Of a stretch of 64,000 nucleotides of DNA, positions 12,139 to 22,829 are shown one piece after another; position 1 is the first letter of the stretch, and each line of letters begins with the position of its first letter. Made by a program: the position numbers and the translations under genes. Under the pieces are notes generated by a model. It was not told the origin of the DNA. It worked only from the letters and a program-made list of their open reading frames with translations, and searched no databases. This DNA is from Neolentinus lepideus HHB14362 ss-1 (lineage: Eukaryota > Basidiomycota > Agaricomycetes > Gloeophyllales > Gloeophyllaceae), in contig KV425555.1 of NCBI GenBank assembly GCA_001632425.1, forward strand, positions 330,795 to 394,794, read 5' to 3'.

Positions 12139-12333
12139 ACATCTACTGAAGTACATCGATATTAACTGATTAAGGCCCTACCTCTGCTGTCAGTGCCCTC
12201 AACATGATACCCCCACAGGGCTATCTCCAAGCATGACACCCCGACTTGCTCTCTGTTGTAAGATGCGATGTCCCGGGAATGGATACAGCATTAAATCAAG
12301 ACCCCCAAGGTTTTATCGAATAGTTGTACTCAC

Positions 12334-12598
12334 GTAATGATGAGGTCCGCGATGTGGTGCTCAAGCACCTTGACGACGGGGTGGTAGAACACCTCATCGG
12401 GAGGGTTGATGTGGAGCTCGCCGAGGACATGTGCCGATGTTCTCCTGCCATATCTTCAGGTAGCTGTTGATCGTCCGGATCGTGTCGTTGTCGCGGTCCT
12501 CGGCCTGAACGACAACTAACTTGGTGTAGTCTGTGAATACATCAACGAGGTGCTTCTGCGAGGCCGGGAAGGCGGTCTTGATGATGAATTCCCATAAC
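12334..12598 (-). pseudogene. Terpene synthase fragment (middle exon), captured
   Basis: Minus frame reads VDVFTDYTKLVVVQAEDRDN then IRTINSYLKIWQENIG and, after a one-base frame change, GELHINPPDEVFYHPVVKV and LEHHIADLII. This matches the region of basidiomycete sesquiterpene (class I terpene) synthases ahead of the NDxxSxxxE motif, with the usual IPDEVxxHP-type stretch. It begins at an acceptor-like TAG and ends at a donor-like GTGAGT, so it appears to be one captured exon. The frameshift near 12425 marks it as non-functional. Confidence 0.6.
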
Positions 12599-12699
12599 CT
12601 AGTCGTTGATTCGTTAGGAAAGGTAGGAAATTGGATGGAGGAGCTCACTTACTCCTTTGCAACCGAAGGGATGCCTTTTCTAGTTCAATCTCTTAACTG

Positions 12700-12907
12700 C
12701 GCCGCACACAGTTCCTCGACGGGCTCATGCGCGTGCCCTCCTTCGACGGGGAAGTTGAGGCCGAGTACATACTCCACCTCGCCAACTGGCTGCGCTGCAA
12801 TGACTGCTGGAACTTCGAGTCCAGTCGGTCCTTTGGCAAGAAGGGGCTCGAGATCCAGAAGACCCACGTCATCCCCCTCATGCTCAAGGTCCAGTTAGAC
12901 CCAACGG
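12700..12907 (+). pseudogene. Terpene synthase fragment (C-terminal exon), captured
   Basis: Plus frame reads LANWLRCNDCWNFESSRSFG and KKGLEIQKTHVIPLM. This resembles the C-terminal end of basidiomycete sesquiterpene synthases (NWxRxNDxWSFExxRYFG). It lies in opposite orientation to the other terpene synthase fragment 100 bp away, so the captured gene was inverted in part. Confidence 0.55.
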
Positions 12908-13097
12908 GCCACGCTCAAAGCAGACAACGTTAGATCTCTAAGCTCTCCTTCCGTACGCCGACGCACTTTTGGTTGTGTCTTTGCCTCTCTACCGGACGTT
13001 GTATAGCTATAAACCGCAGGGCCAGCCAGGACGATGCGGAACCTGGCCGTCGATGGGCCCGCTACGGGCTCTTCGCGCTCACGCCTTAAGACGGCTG

Positions 13098-13370
13098 CGG
13101 TCACCAGGCCGATGCACAGAGGTCGGGAATGCAAGCAGCGACGGAGAGTGCAGGAGGATGCGAAGATCGGGGATCTTCAGTTTCGGATTTGTTGCAGCAA
13201 CACGGGTTGCGGCGGTTGATCTTCGCGCCCACATCGTGAGATAATGACGGTCATCAGACCCCTGCACCGAGGATGGGAATGAGAGGTGTTGTGAACCGTG
13301 ACAGCAGCGTCTAGGCGCGCGGGAGGATGCGAAGCGGTAGGATCTTCAGTTCCGGGTTTTCCTTGAGTAA
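13098..13370. repeat. Imperfect direct duplication within the element
   Basis: A block from about 13098 (CGGTCACCAGGCCGATGCAC) recurs from about 13247 (CGGTCATCAGACCCCTGCAC). Both copies end with GGAGGATGCGAAG and ATCTTCAGTT. The copies are diverged and no coding sense is seen. Confidence 0.5.
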
Positions 13371-14720
13371 GATCTAGAGGCAGTCTCATGGCCAACACGT
13401 CATGTTCACATCAAATTTCAAGTCCGTTAACAATCGCGGCTAAGCAAGACTCACTTGGATGAACCCAAACCGAGTCCAAGAGACGACCGGACCGCAGATA
13501 AAAGGACAGTTGCTCTAGCCGGAATGCTGCATTTTAGTGACCATGGCGACTTCACTGGAACTGAAAACCACCAACCTGACCATCATTTTGTCCCTGCACT
13601 CGAGCTCCTGTCATTTTCCGGCGCATATATGCAGACAAAATCATGAACAGGATAATAAAACACAAAATTGAGAACAAAACAAAAACAAAGGTGAGCATAT
13701 GCTGTAAGCATAAGCACACCTTCATCAACTGAATACTGCTCTTACTCCGAGCTCTCCCATACACGGGCAAGGTACAGCAAGATGAGGGCACTGGAAGAAG
13801 CAAGAGAACAATCGCTACGGAATGGCATGAGTATAGCTTGGATCCGGGCTCAAACCCGCGTTGACAGGTTGGGTCGGGTATGCGACTCCCAGAGATGTGA
13901 AACTCACCGCCGGCCTTCTTGGTGCATATATGCGCCTAGTTCGTGACTCCAGTACTCTTATCATACCCAATTCTACTCCTCACCACTTGTCAAGCCTCAA
14001 AGGAGTGCATCAATAAAACACATCTCAGGACGCTTCAACGGCGGTTTCACGCTGTCAAGCACTGTCGCCTAGACCATAGCCGAGTTCTGCATACAGAGAT
14101 GCAAAGTCTGAAAAACTTTAATAGAACTAACTGAGGAAATAGATCATTCAATAGATGTGAAATCACAAGCAGTGTGCGGGATGGTCGAGGGGGAGGGAAA
14201 GAGTATTCTAAGTCCGCCGGGTAGTGGCTCTGTGACATCTCGATAATCACGTGATATTTGTGACCACCGCAGTCACGAAAAATATTGTGATGCAGCACTT
14301 CCCATTAATGATCCTTCCACCAGGCTGAGCTTATTGTCATTGGCGAGAAACGTGCTCGAGAATATAACGGCGATGAAGACTCCTTGGATCTACGAATGGT
14401 AAGCATATACATAACATTATCACATCTATTATTAATAAATCGCATGAACCAGGATACATCATACAACCAGCTTGCCATGGCGCTGGCCTAGTCAACGTGT
14501 AGCTTCCTAACTGTATATGGCGTGGTTCTTATGGATCTCATGTCAGACTGACCGGGATACCCGCGCGAGGACGTCACTGAGGGGCCGCGAGCTGCTCACA
14601 GAACCGCCCAACCCAGCGACGCCCAGCCCGATAACTTGAGTACTGAGTACCAAGTCCCAACCACCCCCCGCTCATCTGCAATGTCGTCCTACCCTCTGCT
14701 CGCCACCATCCGCCATCCGT

Positions 14721-15010
14721 GAAGGTTGCTCCGCCGCCTTCATCGAGTTCATTGGGACCACCTTCTTCCTCCTCGGGTTCGGCGGCATCTAGGCCCCCAC
14801 GGGCGAGACTTCCTCGAACGTCGAACATGTCCTGTACATCGCCCTGTGCATGGGCTTTAGCCTAACCGTCACCGCATGGCTCTTCTACTGCATCCTAGGC
14901 GGCCTGGTCAACTCCAACGTGAGCCTAGCGCCGCTGCTCGTCAGTGTGATCTCCCCGGTATGCTTCGTGCTGTACTGCTTCGCGCAGTTGGCGGGCGGGA
15001 TCGCGGTCTC
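14721..15010 (+). pseudogene. Aquaporin (MIP) fragment, captured
   Basis: Plus frame reads FIEFIGTTFFLLGFGGI, an in-frame TAG near 14790, then VEHVLYIALCMGFSLTVTAW, GGLVNSNVSLAPLL and CFVLYCFAQLAGGIA. The order fits the first half of a fungal aquaporin. The first NPA box is replaced by NSN and there is a stop, so no channel can form. A frame change after 15005 continues into LVLVLILGPL. Confidence 0.65.
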
Positions 15011-15244
15011 GTGTTGGTGCTGATCCTTGGCCCGCTGTCCGCGAAATGGGTACTCGTTGACGCTGAGAGAGCGGGAGCGGGGACAAACACCGCGCCCTCC
15101 CTTGTCCCCGCCGCTGTCACAGGTTTCCAATACACAGACCAATGGATCGTGAGCAACGCCTCCTCCCATCTGATCCCTTTCATTGACGTGACCACCCAGT
15201 AATTTGAGCACGAGACGGTACAGGATCAGCGCTGGAATCAGTGT

Positions 15245-15346
15245 TGAGTGAGATTACGACAGCGATGCGGGCGCGAGCTCGCTGTTTGAGGATGGTGTAG
15301 ATACCGGCGCCGAGCAGGGAGCCGATGAAGGGCCCGAGCCAGTACA
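15245..15346 (-). pseudogene. Aquaporin C-terminal fragment, inverted
   Basis: Minus frame reads LYWLGPFIGSLLGAGIYTIL then KQRARARI, matching the sixth membrane helix of fungal aquaporins (YWxGPxxGxLLAxxxYxLLK). It is inverted relative to the other aquaporin fragment 240 bp away, the same kind of rearrangement as for the terpene synthase pieces. Confidence 0.55.
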
Positions 15347-15472
15347 ACCTTTTACAGCTTGAGTCTTTCCCTTCACTCGAAACTCCATTGTAAGGGTGCC
15401 GCGGATGCTGACTGCTTGTTACAACTGCGTATTACTGTTACTGTAACTAATGTATATTTCACTCAATAAAAA

Positions 15473-15700
15473 TGTCCTGGACACTCAAAAGAAGTGCCCG
15501 AGAAATAGTGTCCAAGGCGCTGTTTCGGAAAGTGCCCAAGACACTTGTTATGATGGGCCGCCGGTGGGACAGAAAAGACACTCAGTAGTAGTGCCTTGGA
15601 CGCTTTTCCAGAAGGCACTTAATACACGTGCCGTCCAGTTCAGTGCCTTAGGCACTTCTTCGAAGTGACAAGTGCCCAAAGCACTCGACTCAAGTGACTT
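15473..15700. repeat. Right subterminal palindromic repeat array
   Basis: Carries the same half-sites as the left end, more diverged: AAGTGCCCAAGACACTT, AGTGCCTTAGGCACTT, AAGTGCCCAAAGCACT and several single arms. The right array has more mismatches than the left. Confidence 0.7.
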
Positions 15701-15714
15701 TACTTCCCACAGTG

Positions 15715-15719
15715 CGTAG
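15715..15719. repeat. Target-site duplication CGTAG, right copy
   Basis: Partner of 11800-11804. It lies inside coding exon 1 of the CBM5/12-DM9 gene. Confidence 0.85.
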
Positions 15720-15772
15720 ACTACCACATCGCCGATGTTATACTGAGTTCCGGGTTCCCACTGCGAGACCAT

Positions 15773-16471
15773 GGTGATTCTGTGTTCAATATGCGTTCGA
15801 GTTCGTGGAATTGAGGTTATTGAGACTGTTCACCCCGCATCCCGCCCTTATATACTCTGATTTGAGGGGGCGAATCGCCTCATAAGCCGGACAGGCTGTG
15901 CACTTGCATCATCACCAGATCTCAATCAACGTTCGAATGGCAGTACTTGCTGGAGCGAAGCACTCATATAGCAGGTCTGGAGGATTGTCCTATTTTCGTT
16001 ACATAGTTATCGATGCCGCACCAGCTGGGCATGTGTCTCTTCATCCCTTTCTCTTCGTTCCGGCTTACTCAAGGGGCTCATGGCCTAACTATAGCCGAAC
16101 CGGCGACGGGTTCGTACGGGTTCTGATTCCATGCGCTCGACGACGCCCAGGGTCGAGGACCTTCCGATTGTTCCTAAGGTCATTCGGGGCGGTTCCAGCT
16201 CTCGTTGCGTCAGTAATAGAAGTGAAACAAGCTCGGTGCACGGAACCATAGATCACAGGATAGACGTCTGATATGAAGGAAATCTTGTACTGGGTGACGA
16301 ACAAGCCAGTGTAGGTAGCGTACGTAGAGACTAGAGCAAGTCACCCAAAGCGACGCGTCCATAGGTTAGCCGATGGCATGTAATTTGTGCGTGTTTGTTG
16401 GACGCGCCGCAACGCGCTCGGTCCACGTTGAGTGCCCAATTATTGGCGTTCCTCCCGCCGTCGACGGCGAC
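15773..16471. other. Divergent intergenic region
   Basis: Lies between exon 1 of the split DM9 gene and the start of the large disordered protein, so it should hold both promoters. Apart from the TATA-like site at 15844 no element was recognised. Confidence 0.5.
15844..15858 (-). promoter_or_regulatory. TATA-like box of the split CBM5/12-DM9 gene
   Basis: On minus the sequence reads GAGTATATAAGGG about 75 bp upstream of the ATG at 15772. It remains next to exon 1, so the insertion separates promoter plus the first 19 codons from the rest of the gene. Confidence 0.45.
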
Positions 16472-19400
16472 ATGGACGCACCCTCTGCTGCTCCCCGTCT
16501 GCGCGTTACCAGGACACCCGCAGCCATGCCTGACAATGCGACACCGCTCTACCCACAGGCTGGCCCGTCGCGTCTCCCCGCAGCCTCCTTTGTTGATCTC
16601 ACGCACGATCGCGAAAAAATGGACGGAAACGAAGATACCCAGGCGACACCAAGGATACCCACCAGCTCCTCTTTGCCCCCTGCCCATTCTACACACAATA
16701 TTGATAATCCTGCTGCGCGTCTGCGAGCGTTGCTAGCGCGTGTCCCTAACTCTTTCAACAATGACACGCCCCTCGTGCCACCACAATCTTCCTCTGATCG
16801 CGAATCTGATTTTGAGCCTCCGGAGTCTGATTCGGGTGCGCCTAGCGTCGCTCGAGAAAGTTTGAAAGAACTGTTCTCTCGTGTTTTTCAGGATTCCTCG
16901 GATACCCCTCCTAAATCACGGCGTAGAAACAGCATAGACTCGAGCATCATCGAGTCTACCCCGAGATTACCGCGCTCAGAGTCGAAGGGGAAGCACAAGA
17001 GTGGAAGTTTTAGTGATGAGGAGGTGGATAGATTGTCAAGTAAGTCTTAGCCGCACCTACTACGGTCCTATGCGTACTGAGTGTCCGTTTCCAGAATATC
17101 AACAACAGTCTGAAAACTCTGCGAAATCCCGTTCTGCTGCTACGTTTGATTCTCTGCGCGCGAAACTCGACAGATTCCGTGTTACGTCCCGACACCCCCG
17201 TGAAGGTCAGCTCTCCCATTTTCACCGCATGCATGGCCTAAATTGCCTCAGATGCACCATCTGACACGTCCGACGCGGCGGGTTACTCGACTGAAGATAC
17301 CGCTTCTCTACTACGTGAATTGCACAGCCCGCCCGCTGCTACAAGCACACCTTTGCACTCCATGCAGATGCCGTCTCAGATGCAATTGCACTCAAGTACG
17401 TGGCATATTATGTAAAATTCGTGCAGCTGGCGTGACATACGTGCTTTAGACTTATTGGAGGGCGACTCCGAGATGCAGAGAGCCTTGAATAATTCTGATA
17501 GTTATGAAGGTCAGTCTGGGAATGGAGACCGACCGCGTAAGTTGTATCCATTATCCTCTCGATTACTTTTTGATATCAGGCCCAGCATTCCCACCATCCA
17601 AGGGAGCGACACCCCCCCGAAAACCTAACAGCCGCTTACCCTATATGAAGTCACCGTCACAGGACGGTACCATGAAGAAAGGAGATAATTTACAGGCTCA
17701 GGAATCAAATCGCACTCGTAAGTTTCACAATCAACCGGTGATTTCTGCGTCTACTTAACCCGTCTTGGTAGCCTCACGTTTGCGAACCGTACCTCCCCCT
17801 ACTGACCGTAAGTCCTAGCGATCATCAATGTGATTAGTATTTACCAGAGCCCTCGCAGTTGATCGAGAACGGGAGTGGAACCGTCGCCACCCGAAACTTC
17901 CTCCTTCGCGTCCCCTCTCATGGGCAGCGGGAGAAAACGGCTACTCGTCATCGCACAGTTCTCCGTCACCTCAGAGTCTTTCGAAGAGTACGACATCTCT
18001 CAACCAGAAGTCACCGTCGCCCGTGAACAACCTGTCTAGGCGGGGGAGCTCAGCGTCTTTGTTGAGCTCAGACGGTATGCCTAGCCATTTGAGGAGTAGG
18101 AAGGAAAGCTCTGCTTCGATGCGGAGTGTGGATGCGAGAGCAAGCGTCATTGGCGTTCGAGAACGTACGTGCCAATCAGGGTTATCCTCAATGCTTTGAT
18201 AGACTGATTTTTTTGCGAACTAAAGGCCGCGAGAGTACGACCAACGGGAAGTCCGCTGACCTGGAGAATGGCTGGAATAAAACTCGGCCGCGCCTCTCCT
18301 CTGCAAATTTGAGGATGCTCCAGTCGTCATCGTCTTCGTCGCGTATTCGGACGCAGAGTATCCCCGCTCGGCCGGACTCTGCTCAGTCGATGCACTCGGT
18401 CATGTCCTCCCAGTCTTCTACATCACAAATTCCCAGCATGCCTTCGACCAGGCCTCATCGCGGTCCCCGGCGGACGTCGTCAATTACCAGCTCCGGCGCT
18501 GGGAGCTCCATTGCGCCCGTCGAAGGAGAGGAAGAGGAGGAAGAGGAGGTGAAGGAGGTTTTACACGAGCGGGAGAGGAACTGGAACAGTCCCCACCCGA
18601 AGTGGGAGCTCACCAATCGCTCGCTATCACCCGTTTCTCCTGATCAATCTGTTTTATCTGGGTCGTCACCTTCCCCGACACACAAGCGATTTAGTCTGAA
18701 CTTCAGACGGCGTACTGAAAGTCTTGGGGTTCTCATGCGCGCGAAGGCGGAGGAGAAAGAGGAAGAGCCCGTTCCGGTCAAGACACCAGCGAAGAAGCCT
18801 CCGTTGCGGAGTGCCGCGAGTATGTCTGGGTTGTCACCCAACGGACACAGCCCGAAGTCGCCCTCTTCCCCGAACTTGCATGCAAAGTCCGGATCGCAGT
18901 CGCCTTCGTATCTCGGATTGGACTCCAAGCGTGCTAGTGGCAGTCAGATTCCGAGGCCCAAGTCTCCAATGCCGCCGCCGAATAGTCGGGCGAAGTCGAA
19001 CCCGGAGTTGTCAAAGGCGGGTGAGCGAATGACAAAGCTCCCGGCGTTCAAGGGTGCGGCGGCGTTCCAGTTCCCGTCGAAGAACCTCCCGCCGTTGCCG
19101 CCTTTGGAGTTGGATGAGGACTTACAGGAGGAATCCCCCCACGCCCCTGAGGTTACGAGTAGTGAGAACTCTGCTGAGGCAGAAGAACCGAGCGAGGCGT
19201 TCCGTTCTGGGAATGGGAATGGCGAAGCGAGCACGAAGAGCAGCGCCGACGGCAAGAGGGGGCACAGGAGAAGTTTGACGGAGTTTACTGGTGCTGTGGG
19301 TGCAATACCGCCTATGATCAAAGTGGAAGCTATGCATTTCCCCGCAGACCGAGCCGATGAAGTCTTCAGTACGTGTACCCTCATTGTCTCCGATCTTCTT

Positions 19401-21267
19401 GACTGACCAGAATGCACTAACAGCAAGTGATGAGGAGTCAGTTCCAGCTACCAGTACTCCTACCATCCGGGCCGGCTTGCTGCCAGATGCCGACGTTGAG
19501 GGACGCCGGGGAGAGTCGAACGGGGGCGCTCAGCACTCACAACAGGAGTCTATCTCATTTGATGCTCAGCCTGTGACACCCCCCGCGACCCCGCCTGCGA
19601 GCGATGAACCCTTGTTGTCTTTAATGACCCCTCCCAGACCGTCAGTGTTCACACCGCCCAGAGCGGATACTGAGACGCCTTCGCCTTCGAAGGGGATTCC
19701 GGAGTTGCCTGGGCCCCCATCGTCATCGGAAGACGACACCGGAGATGCGCGAAACTACACACCTGACGGGCGCTGGAATGGTGCTAATGACACGAACTTC
19801 TCAATGATGAAGACGCCAAGACCTCCTGGGGCTTGGGCAGCGACGCCTGTCCCTCCGCGGTTACCTCCTGGTCGGACACAGTCCCTCTCTGATGTTGTGC
19901 AAGAAGATGCAGAGGCCGAGGAGGGTGGTACTGCGACTCCTGTAGCGCTCTCTCGCGCGGCTACCTTGCCACTGCAGACTCCTGCGCCTCCTGGCGCCTG
20001 GATGAATACCCCGGCGACTAGGCCCAAGAGCATTTTAAAAGTGCGGTTCGATGTGGAGACGTCCGAGTCCGACTTGTCGCATGCAGGCAATGGGGGTGGT
20101 ATTCCAGCACCTCAGTTCAAGGTTGAAGATAGCGCTGATAGTGTTGACTTGCGACACCGTCGTGAACCTGCAGAGAGCTCTGATATCCCCACCGACACGG
20201 AGGACTTGAAGTCTGAGCTCGGCAGTCTTGGAGTGGCGGCGCGATCGCCTCGTAAGGGGCCTACCATTCGCGTCCTTGATGCGTTTGGTCGGGAAGCATC
20301 TCAAGATGAAGTTGTCGTTAAGCAGGAGGAGTCCTATGTCAATGAAGGTCCTTCCAGTGGGCAACGAAATAGGTCAACCGTCAGGGTGGTCGATGCTATG
20401 GGTCGCGAGATTCATGAGAGCTTCGAGAATGAGGACGAGAAGCGCAAGTTCGAGGACGACGTACTGATGACGCAAGTCCGAGCGGTCGCTCGAATTCGGG
20501 AGACTATCGCCGAACTACGAGAAGGCTTCAGCGACGCTGAGAGGTAAGTGTATCCGTGAAACATCGGTTATGCCAGGTTAACCATCATATTTCAGGTCTG
20601 AGAACAACTTGGCCATTCGAGACAATCGTGCTGAAGAACTTGAGAGAATTTCACGCTCTGCTAGAGATGCACGGGATAAGATTCTCAAGTCGATGCAGAT
20701 AGTGCGGAGTTCAGACCCTGATCTTCGTAGCAGACTTGGCCCGCTGAAGGAGAGCATGAGAAGGAGCAGACTCTTGGTGAGTTTCCATTATAATCATCTC
20801 GATATTGGCCTCTCTCTCATAATCATTGCAGCCTAGTGCGATAAACGAGGGACGCTGGAGATTTCCCAGTCCCTGGACGATCGTGTGTTTTGTGCTCCTG
20901 CAGATCGTTCTGACATATATAATGTACAAGTACGTATTTGTTCTGTTGAGGAATCGTTTTTGTATTGACTGTTTCCGCCAGGGTTGCCACCTTACGCGCG
21001 CGACGCATCTTCTTGACGACATACTATGACCCGTTCTATCCGGATCTATATCTACACGTTCTCAAATCGGAGACCCTTCAACACGTTGTGCCGACCCACG
21101 CTTCTTGGTCAGTGTTTTCTATCCCGGATGGAATAGCAAGGGGTGGCTGGCAGGGAGCCATTTCGGAGATGTGGGGCAATATGACTATCGCAGTTGCCAA
21201 CTTCAACCGTCAGACCTACGAGATTTTGGGGACAAACAATCAACTCTGGGCATGGCCGCCAACGTGA
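16472..21267 (+). CDS. Large Ser/Pro-rich protein with C-terminal membrane segment, function unknown
   Basis: Twelve exons: 16472-17039, 17095-17205, 17252-17395, 17450-17536, 17580-17717, 17772-17807, 17859-18164, 18226-19368, 19424-20543, 20596-20776, 20832-20929 and 20982-21267, 1405 aa. I do not recognise the family. Most of it is low-complexity and probably disordered. Short motifs occur in pairs: EREWNRRHPK and ERNWNSPHPK; RPPGAWAATP and APPGAWMNTP; TIRVLDAFGRE and TVRVVDAMGRE. A coiled-coil-like helix follows (VRAVARIRETIAELREGF, then a charged heptad-like stretch), then one hydrophobic segment (WTIVCFVLLQIVLTYIMY) and a conserved-looking tail ending NNQLWAWPPT. The layout suggests a protein anchored near its C-terminus in the nuclear envelope or ER, perhaps at the spindle pole body; that is a guess. 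The frame is open upstream to 16373, but M at 16472 is the better start. Confidence 0.75.
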
Positions 21268-22010
21268 AGGACCAACTATATTATCTAAACATGTTTTGTT
21301 CTTGCTTTTGTCACTTTTAGCTTCCTCTGTAGGGTGCGGTTGTTTATATGAAGTTGTGTAGGCCATTGTTGTATTTTTATCCAGTCGTTGACTCGTGTCT
21401 TTAGGGTCTTACATAAGAGTCGACTTGGTCTGCTTTTTGAACGTGCTGTGAGCGATCTACTGCAACTTGGCATCCTTTGCCATGCCGGAGTTTAGCTTGA
21501 GTGCCGTGATTAATGTCGTAAACTTGCCAAACCCGAGCTTCCAGAAGGTATATTCCATGGATGATCCTTGTGCTCAACGAACGGGCCGATGGTTGGGCTC
21601 TTGGCAAGTTTCATGATCAGCAACTCCTTGCGTATGCGGTTGCCAATACAACACCTTCCTCAAAAGGACAGTAATCTTCGGCCCTAGCCTGACCTCGATG
21701 AGTCTTTGACGATGGTCGCATGCCCCAGCCGAGCAGCTCTTTTATATAAAAGGGCCTCTTGCGAGAGCGTGTGTTTTTCCTTACGGTCAACTTGAAGTTG
21801 CTTTCCTGCTCTCCTGCTTAGTGTCGCTTTGCCTTGACGGCTAGCCTTCACATTTCATTCTTTCGCAGTCTTTTGCTCCACTTCTCGTGAGTGTCCGAAC
21901 GAACGATACCGTTGCGCGATTTTAGCTAACGCAGCCTACTTGCAGAGTTATCGGCTTTCGCTCACCCCTCCTCTAAAACAATAAACCCCCACCAACCTTC
22001 AATTCTCAAC
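21268..22010. other. Intergenic, includes a TATA-like box near 21741
   Basis: TTTTATATAAAAGGG at about 21738-21753 is a strong TATA-like element about 260 bp upstream of the secreted-protein ATG. The 5' leader in between is pyrimidine-rich (CTCACCCCTCCTC), common in fungal leaders. No other gene is seen. Confidence 0.5.
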
Positions 22011-22829
22011 ATGGTTCGCATTGCTTTCGCCAGCCTTATCTTGCTCCCAGCCATTGCCTCGCTCGTGGCGGCTGCCCCGGTCCCTTCGTCCACCGGTTTA
22101 GTCCGAAGGGCGGCCTTTCAGCTCCTCGAGTACGTAGGATCAGTTCAGAGACGAACATAGACGCTCACGATGACATACACTGTGTAGCTACGCCGACTTC
22201 CAGATTTCGAATGGTACTGCCGGTGACGCGCAAGCCCAAGCGAACGCTGTCTTTGTCGGTGCGTCAGGTTGTAAACAACAGTGTCATTCAGCAGAACTTA
22301 CGCCTATTGATCAGATCCCTTCGCAAATGTCGATCTCTCCACCGTGGATGACCAGACGGCAGCTGACATCGAGACCATGAGGCAAGCTGCAGAGAGCGCC
22401 GAGACGGACCAGTTTGACCCTGCCATCTCTGCCGCTAGTGGTTCTGCAGGTAGGGCTCGATTTTCATGACACGCGCCGGATTGCAGATTTATCTCAAAAT
22501 TACAGCGACCGCTCTCCAGAACGGGAAGATCAAGAATAAGGTCCTCAAGCTGACCGCTGAGGTACAGGGCTTGAACATTAAGGTACGTCTTCTCTGCACA
22601 AGTGTCCCAATAGTCTGACATACCCAAACAATGCAGCTCGCCAAGGCGCAGGCTGCTGGCTCAAGCACTTCTGACATCTCGTCTAAGATCACGGCTGAGA
22701 CGTACGTGCCGTTTCTTTTGACCCTGGGTGTTGCATTGACGAGGTCGTACCTTACCCAGGAAGAAGCTCAACACCAACATTGCAACGGACCAGAAGAACG
22801 CGGGTCAGGCCTCGCAGGGTGTTGCATAA
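22011..22829 (+). CDS. Small secreted protein, unknown function
   Basis: Exons are 22011-22129, 22188-22258, 22315-22449, 22506-22582, 22637-22701 and 22760-22829, 178 aa. A clear signal peptide (MVRIAFASLILLPAIASLVA, cleavage near AAAPVP) is followed by a dibasic RR near residue 33 that could be a Kex2 site. The mature part is helical, rich in Ala, Asp, Gln and Lys and contains no cysteine. Small secreted proteins of this kind are common in wood- and litter-decay basidiomycetes, but I cannot assign a family. The strong TATA box upstream suggests regulated or high expression. Confidence 0.75.

Larger units (their letters stand above)
11805..15714. mobile_element. 3.9-kb DNA transposon without transposase, carrying gene fragments
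   Basis: Termini are CACTGCGGGAAGTA at the left and, on the opposite strand, CACTGTGGGAAGTA at the right, imperfect inverted repeats of about 24 bp. Both ends are flanked by CGTAG (11800-11804 and 15715-15719), a 5-bp target duplication. Removing the element and one duplicate restores the host reading frame exactly, which proves the borders. Both ends hold clusters of palindromes with the core AGTGCC-NN-GGCACT. No transposase frame is present, so it is non-autonomous. The inside carries decayed terpene synthase and aquaporin fragments in both orientations. CACTG ends resemble CACTA/CMC and KDZ groups, but a 5-bp duplication does not settle the superfamily. Confidence 0.85.
10353..15772 (-). 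pseudogene. CBM5/12-DM9 protein gene split by a transposon in coding exon 1
   Basis: Reading minus, exon 1 starts at 15772 (MVSQWEPGTQYNIGDVVVY), breaks at 15715 and resumes at 11799-11797 after the element. Later exons are 11739-11702, 11648-11525, 11469-11357, 11302-11219, 11156-10965, 10908-10899, 10844-10777, 10726-10531, 10472-10432 and 10379-10353. Skipping the element and one 5-bp target copy gives a continuous 317-codon frame. Order: CBM5/12-like module (WEPGTxYxxGDxVxYxGxxY ... SQSDWTPPVTPALWGRV), Gln-rich linker, charged helix, Gly/Ala hydrophobic stretch, two DM9 repeats ending EYRVLCYA. The downstream exons show no stops or frameshifts, so the break looks recent or the locus keeps a partial function. 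From the modules, a chitin or cell-wall binding lectin is inferred. The last seven exons match the neighbouring paralogue almost exactly in length, including a 10-nt microexon. Confidence 0.8.

Noticed and set aside
13835..13905. tRNA-like sequence (GGGCTCAAACCCG region)
   Set aside because: The T-arm-like part forms only four pairs with a wrong loop, and no acceptor stem closes it.
14280..14400. Minus frame reading GVFIAVIFSSTFLANDNK inside the element
   Set aside because: Superficially aquaporin-like start, but it does not continue as one, so it is not called as a third aquaporin fragment.
11740..15714. The 3.9-kb segment as a long intron of the CBM5/12-DM9 gene
   Set aside because: It lies within exon 1, is flanked by a 5-bp duplication and inverted ends, and the true exon-1 intron (GTACGG..CACAAG) follows three bases further on. 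No donor at the break gives the correct phase.
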